Position numbers and translations under genes: made by a program. From Anaerorhabdus furcosa (GTDB lineage Bacteria; Bacillota_I; Bacilli_A; Erysipelotrichales; Erysipelotrichaceae): a DNA stretch of 64,000 bases. Positions 61,083-64,000 of this stretch are shown here, piece by piece (positions within the stretch are counted from its first letter, which is position 1; each line of letters starts with the position of its first letter). The stretch spans positions 418,467-482,466 of the forward strand of contig NZ_FUWY01000002.1 of assembly GCF_900167375.1 (NCBI RefSeq). The letters run 5' to 3'. Below the pieces are notes generated by a model. The model was not told where the DNA came from and made no database searches. It was given only the letters and a program-made list of their open reading frames with translations.

Positions 61083-62048
61083 TTATTTTTCGTAGATACA
61101 GTCAAAGTATTTCATTGGAGATTCAACAGATAGACCAGTTTCAAAGGACTGATTGTTGATTAATGCTAGAATTTCATCCAATTCAACCTCATTTTTCAAA
61201 TAATGAAAGAAAAGGGTACAAACTTCTTGACCGATAGCAATCGAATTATTAAAGATATCTACAAAAGATTGAGTACTTGTTTTGTTTGTACAAGGGTGAT
61301 GCCATGAACGATGTGTATTATTGAGTAAATCAAGGGTATCATCTTCGATGGGTACAATCATTGAAGTGAAAGCATAAGGTTTCTTCAAGATATTTTTTTC
61401 AAAACCATATAAAAACCTCTTCTTTGTATTCTTTGGATCAAACAATACTTTTTGAATTGTATAGAAGTCTTTAAGACAAGTTTCTACAACCTTACGATTA
61501 ATATCTTCATCATAAATGTCATGAAGTGGATTTTTATAGACTTCAAGTATAGCTTCAACAGTATTTTCATCATATTTTAATAGTTTGTAACCAGGGTAAT
61601 CTTTTGTTGAAGTATTTCGTATTAATTTCAACATTAGATAATCGAGGTGTGATTCAAAACGGCGATGATAGAGCGAAGAATTACCACCTTGTGTTGATTC
61701 AGTTTGATTAAATATATAAGGATGTGCTTCTTTATCTAGTGCCCAATGGCATAAAAGTCCACAAATATAGCTGATTTTCTCTTGTGTTTGATGAAGCTTA
61801 CATTCTTCAAATACTTGTTTGAAAAATTCGTGGATTTTAGTGCTATGGATTTTACCACCCATTGCAGCAACATGTTTTGCTTCTTCTTGATTTTTCCAAG
61901 GCCAAGCATTGTAATAAAAAAACAGATCAGGACCACTTGTTCCAATAGAAAATTCCTCTATATTTTGATGAATAATTTTTTCAAGTTGATTTGGTATTGA
62001 GCGACAAACTTCTTTTCCAAATAATTCGTGTGTGATTAGACTAGGCAT
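61083..62048 (-). CDS. zinc-dependent phospholipase C-like protein
   Basis: The 321-residue helical protein begins MPSLITHELFGKEVC and has GTSGPDLFFYYNAWPW, CGLLCHWALDKEAHPYIF and HRRFESHLDYLML, a set of His/Asp metal ligands of the zinc-dependent PLC family. No signal peptide, so cytoplasmic. Enzyme activity of this bacterial subgroup is unproven. Confidence 0.85.
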   Translation of the reverse strand: MPSLITHELFGKEVCRSIPNQLEKIIHQNIEEFSIGTSGPDLFFYYNAWPWKNQEEAKHVAAMGGKIHSTKIHEFFKQVFEECKLHQTQEKISYICGLLCHWALDKEAHPYIFNQTESTQGGNSSLYHRRFESHLDYLMLKLIRNTSTKDYPGYKLLKYDENTVEAILEVYKNPLHDIYDEDINRKVVETCLKDFYTIQKVLFDPKNTKKRFLYGFEKNILKKPYAFTSMIVPIEDDTLDLLNNTHRSWHHPCTNKTSTQSFVDIFNNSIAIGQEVCTLFFHYLKNEVELDEILALINNQSFETGLSVESPMKYFDCIYEK

Positions 62049-62173
62049 AAATAGTCCTCCATATACTCAACATTATATCAAATATTATTTCAAATCATGC
62101 GTATTTCACAAAGTTTTAACAAACGTTGTTCTTAGATATGATAAGATAAACATAATGATTTGGGGGAAAAGGA

Positions 62174-63484
62174 ATGAAACTTACAAGAAATGAGAAAAGC
62201 TGGATTTTGTACGATGTTGCAAATAGTGCTTTTGTTTTAATTTTAACCGCAACAATTCCAGTATTTTTTAGAGGATTAGTTGATAGTGCAGGAGTAGTTG
62301 AGGTATGTAATAACTGGCTAGTTCAGTTTCTATTCAGTTCAAATGCAACAGCTTCTTTAGCAGGTGATATTCAAGCATTTGAAGCACTAAAAACAAGCTT
62401 GTTTGGACTTACGACAACCATTGCCGTATTAATTGTTGCAGTAAGTGCTCCTGTAATTGGTGCAATTGCTGACTACAAAGGTATGAAAAAGAAAATGTTT
62501 ACTGTTTGTTTGGTTATTGGTGTTTTTGCTTGCTTATTGTTAGGTATTACGCAAAACTGGCTAGGTTACTTGGGTTTAATTATTATCGCAAGAATTGGCT
62601 ATGCAAGCTGTAATATATTTTATGATTCAATGCTAGTTGACGTATCGACAAATGATAAGATGGATGCTGTTTCATCATTTGGATATGCTTGGGGATATCT
62701 TGGAAGTTGCATACCATTTATTATAGGTATTTATCTTATTTTAGCATTACCATTTGGGTTAAATATTGCTACAGCTACTCAAATCTCGTTTCTTATAACC
62801 GCTATCTGGTGGGCTGTTTGTTCAATTCCGCTACTAAAGAATGTAAAACAAACACATTATCTTGAAAATCATAAGCATCAAATTAAAGAATCATTTACTC
62901 GAATTGGTAAAACAATGAAAGAGATTAAGAATAATCCAAAAATGTTCTTCTTTATCCTTGGTTATTTCTGCTATATTGATGGGGTTTATACAATTATATC
63001 CATGGCAACTACATATGGAGCAGAGGTGGGAATTGGAACCAATGATATGATCATTGCACTTTTAGTTACACAAATTGTAGCTTTCCCATTTGCAATTCTA
63101 TCAGGATATTTAGCAAAGAAATTCAAAACAATTGATATATTAAAAACTTATATTATCCTCTATATATTCATTTGTATTTATGGATTCCAACTCGATCAAA
63201 CTTATGAATTTTGGGTGTTGTGTATCGCAGTAGGTATTGCTCAAGGTGGTATTCAAGCCTTGTCACGTGCCTATTTTGGTAAAATTGTTCCTAAAAATGA
63301 ATCAAATGAATACTTTGGTTTCTTTGATATCTTTGGAAAATTTGCGGATTTCTTAGGCCCACTTATTATCACAATTTGCGCTGCCGTATTTGGACAAAGT
63401 AAGTATGGAATTTTAGCATTAGTTATTCTCTTTGTTGTGGGATACTTCTTCTTAAACAAAGTTTCAAAGTTAGATAAAGAATAA
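62174..63484 (+). CDS. MFS transporter, UMF1/Atg22-like family
   Basis: The 436-residue protein has twelve predicted membrane segments. It opens with SWILYDVANSAFVLILTATIPVFF, the signature of UMF1-type permeases, with GYAWGYLGSCIPFIIGIYLI and QGGIQALSRAYFGKIVP further on. The substrate is probably an amino acid or peptide by analogy with Atg22, but this is uncertain. Confidence 0.9.
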   Translation: MKLTRNEKSWILYDVANSAFVLILTATIPVFFRGLVDSAGVVEVCNNWLVQFLFSSNATASLAGDIQAFEALKTSLFGLTTTIAVLIVAVSAPVIGAIADYKGMKKKMFTVCLVIGVFACLLLGITQNWLGYLGLIIIARIGYASCNIFYDSMLVDVSTNDKMDAVSSFGYAWGYLGSCIPFIIGIYLILALPFGLNIATATQISFLITAIWWAVCSIPLLKNVKQTHYLENHKHQIKESFTRIGKTMKEIKNNPKMFFFILGYFCYIDGVYTIISMATTYGAEVGIGTNDMIIALLVTQIVAFPFAILSGYLAKKFKTIDILKTYIILYIFICIYGFQLDQTYEFWVLCIAVGIAQGGIQALSRAYFGKIVPKNESNEYFGFFDIFGKFADFLGPLIITICAAVFGQSKYGILALVILFVVGYFFLNKVSKLDKE

Positions 63485-63615
63485 GTATGTAACTTTTCTA
63501 TAATTAAATTAGTAAAATAGTAACTTAATGAAGGATTATGATATTCAAAGTTATACAGCATTTTATTTCAACTGTATTTTGTTTGAAGCAATAAAAAAGT
63601 AATCTTTAAACTATA

Positions 63616-63664
63616 CCCCGTAAGGAAGACACTAGATAAAAAGTGACTACCTTACGGGGTTTTA
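63616..63664. repeat. hairpin in the leader of the right-edge IS
   Basis: CCCCGTAAGG (63616-63625) pairs with CCTTACGGGG (63650-63659), followed by TTTT. It may terminate transcription entering the element, protecting it from readthrough. Confidence 0.65.
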
Positions 63665-63690
63665 GTATACTTTAGAAGAGGAAAGAAAAT

Positions 63691-64000
63691 ATGGGAAGAA
63701 ATTATTTTAGTAAAGAACAAATAGAAGAATTAAGAAAAAGCAAGTATGTAAAGAAAATCAGTGAAGCAAATGTACGATTTACAGATGATTTTAAGAATGA
63801 ATTTACAGGTTTACTCAATACAGGAGCATCACCAATAGAAGCACTAAACAAATTAGGAATTAGCCCCAAAATATTAGGACCAAAGCGAGTTGGTTCATTG
63901 ACAACTAGAATGCGGGAACAAGCAATGCGACCTGAAGGATTTAGTCGTAAAGAGAATAGTTCAAAAGGAAAAAAGAGAAAATTAACCTTTGAAAATGAAA
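63691..64000 (+). CDS. IS3-type OrfA/HTH protein (partial, runs off the right edge)
   Basis: Starts after AAGAGGAAAG and reads MGRNYFSKEQIEELRKSKYV, RFTDDFKNEFTGLLNTGASP and ALNKLGISPKILGPKRVGS. This is the DNA-binding first protein of a group of IS3 elements in gut Bacillota. The OrfB transposase would lie beyond the window. It differs from the decayed IS3-type gene at 38765-39899. Confidence 0.75.
   Translation, partial: MGRNYFSKEQIEELRKSKYVKKISEANVRFTDDFKNEFTGLLNTGASPIEALNKLGISPKILGPKRVGSLTTRMREQAMRPEGFSRKENSSKGKKRKLTFENE

Overview
The window is AT-rich DNA with Gram-positive gene organisation: strong AAGGAGG-type ribosome binding sites, short operons, hairpin plus T-run terminators, lipoprotein signal peptides, and TGA used as a stop (standard code 11). 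The gene set (PuuR-potABCD, UMF1-type MFS, HxlR, Thoeris, IS3 elements) suggests a low-GC member of the Bacillota. Erysipelotrichia is my guess from overall style, not something the sequence proves.

Left chromosomal part (1-8000): the 3' end of an aldose-1-epimerase-like gene, nagB-trxA, a regulator plus complete spermidine/putrescine ABC transporter operon (puuR-like, potA-potB-potC-potD) with a palindromic operator, two minus-strand tRNAs (Leu, Cys), a small NTF2-like protein, and a seven-tRNA operon ending in tRNA-Phe.

Prophage (about 7951-38568): an element of about 30.6 kb integrated into the 3' end of tRNA-Phe. A 50-bp direct repeat (7951-8000 and 38519-38568) marks attL and attR, and putative integrase arm sites lie inside both ends. 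From left to right it holds integrase, an immunity operon (DUF3825-like protein, ImmA-like peptidase, XRE repressor) divergent from a Cro-like gene, and an early operon. The early operon contains a sliding-clamp-like protein and a ubiquitin-like cassette (Ub-like protein ending in Gly, E1/ThiF-like, unknown 287-aa protein, E2-like). Next come a replication protein, a methyltransferase, a broken second recombinase, an ArpU-like late regulator, a cargo block (unknown protein, membrane protein, HEPN-like protein), then HNH, TerS, TerL, portal, protease, capsid, connectors, tail, lysin and holin genes. Behind the lysis genes sit a leftward mini-operon with a probable ribbon-helix-helix regulator, a membrane protein and a second HEPN-like protein.

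Accessory/defence region (38569-51100): the original terminator of the tRNA operon, a decayed IS3-type transposase, a Shedu-like DUF4263 nuclease, a three-gene GHKL-ATPase / STAS-like / membrane-protein set, and a yefM-yoeB toxin-antitoxin pair flanked by about 95-bp direct repeats that resemble tRNA-Phe 3' ends. These are followed by a third HEPN-like protein, two ordinary chromosomal genes (putative CmpB-family transporter, DAHP synthase), a Thoeris pair with convergent thsA and thsB bounded by a 25-bp inverted repeat containing a palindrome, and a XerD-like recombinase.

Right chromosomal part (51100-64000): two lipoproteins, a TIGR02328-type protein, HxlR, TauE/SafE, a DUF1254 protein, several hydrolases including a tandemly duplicated esterase, an Ntn amidase-like protein, a zinc-dependent phospholipase C-like protein, a UMF1-type transporter, and the start of an IS3-type OrfA at the right edge.
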